Origin: Tritrichomonas musculus | Lineage: Eukaryota > Parabasalia > Tritrichomonadida > Tritrichomonadidae | DNA: 64,000 nucleotides | NCBI GenBank assembly: GCA_039105265.1 | Contig: JAPFFF010000005.1 | Location: 7,658,501 to 7,722,500, forward strand | Direction: 5' to 3' | In this document: in pieces, positions 63,421 to 64,000 of the stretch | Layout: each line of letters starts with the position of its first letter | How positions within the stretch are numbered: position 1 is the first letter of the stretch | Made by a program: the position numbers and the translations under genes | Notes under the pieces: model-generated | Databases searched by the model: none | What the model saw: only the letters and a program-made list of their open reading frames with translations | Told to the model about the DNA's origin: nothing

Positions 63421-64000
63421 TGAGCATGTCGTTGATGAACCAGTTAATGAACCTATCACTAATGAACCAGTTACTAGATTGGGGAACGTGATTTAACACG
63501 TTTATTACAAGGATACATTTTCCGGTAAATGCATTCGTATTATCATTAATCCACAAGTAATAATTTACCCTGTAGAAATATTTTACTAACAGGCGCCATC
63601 ACAAATATGGATCGAAATGATAGGAAAAATCGGCAAAGAAACGAATCGAACTTGTACCTACTGCCGAAGCTAGGAGATGCATTTCATAACCCAACAACTA
63701 TACCAGTTAGCACTAGCATTTATTATGCTTTGATTACATATTTAAACTGTATAATATGAATATTAATACATATACATTTAAATCCAAATATTACGATGCG
63801 AACACCAAATTGTTTAAACTTGTTACTAGAATACCATCCAAATACTATTAAATGATGAAGCTGATACGCAGATCACAGATCATACACATACATACATTAT
63901 ATTTTTGGATAAAAGTTGACAATACCGAAACTAGATATTCCAGTATTGGATTCGAATACGAAACTCGTTAAAAGTGGTTAAAGTTGGTATTGGCTAATGT
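63421..64000. other. Gene-less end of the window
   Basis: Non-coding as far as I can see. A stretch near 63620-63715 has a tRNA-like B-box on the minus strand, but no acceptable cloverleaf. Confidence 0.5.

Noticed and set aside
63620-63715. tRNA-like sequence on the minus strand (AAGTTCGATTCG as a B-box, GGTATAGTT as a D-arm)
   Set aside because: T-stem and anticodon stem do not pair in any register I tried; at best a degenerate tRNA-derived fragment.

Overview
The window is very AT-rich DNA that looks like a parabasalid (trichomonad) genome, Trichomonas or a close relative such as Tritrichomonas. No single marker proves this. The case rests on intron-free genes with very short 5' leaders, TCAYT-type initiator motifs just upstream of several ATGs, several BspA-like leucine-rich-repeat genes and relics, a BTB-like/coiled-coil/F5-8C-like protein, TKL-type tandem kinases, a divergent Hsp70 and actin-related protein, and a dense load of DNA transposons. 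The standard genetic code fits throughout. I found no tRNA, rRNA or CRISPR.

Layout. 1-7.2 kb: a three-kinase-domain gene runs off the left edge, followed by decayed genes (two BspA relics, a kinase pseudogene carrying an ankyrin-repeat patch, a C-terminally truncated peroxiredoxin) and small repeats. 7.6-11 kb: three membrane-protein genes of unknown function. 11-15.3 kb: a BspA pseudogene next to a 1.73-kb long-inverted-repeat element, then a 1.1-kb TA-flanked element. 16-22 kb: a small unknown gene, the BTB-like/F5-8C-like gene and a 668-residue BspA-like gene, with a hAT-type MITE between the last two.

22.1-34.9 kb: a giant inverted-repeat element of 12,774 bp with perfect 9-bp target duplications. 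Its arms carry 1.4-kb and 6.6-kb versions of a (GAA)n(GAT)n compound repeat that is open in several reading frames. I see no transposase. By size, ends and duplication length it resembles a non-autonomous Mutator-like or foldback element. It is the most striking object here and may be an undescribed family.

35-47 kb: a second hAT MITE, the divergent Hsp70/actin-related pair, a cluster of nested MITEs (including a third hAT MITE) and a PPP-family phosphatase. 47.5-53.1 kb: an intact-looking pogo-like transposase, a possible terminal-inverted-repeat element and a clear 1.64-kb TA-flanked long-inverted-repeat element. 53.6-54.3 kb: a coiled-coil pseudogene.

55-63.5 kb: a helicase-bearing selfish or virus-like element. 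It has two small charged ORFs, minisatellites, GC-rich palindromic repeats (one inside the helicase gene) and an apparently whole SF2 helicase gene. It lies between what look like the C- and N-terminal pieces of one pogo-type transposase gene. A second, broken copy of the helicase follows on the opposite strand.

The host genes do not form operons. The neighbourhood shows duplication and decay of large trichomonad families in DNA repeatedly invaded by DNA transposons.
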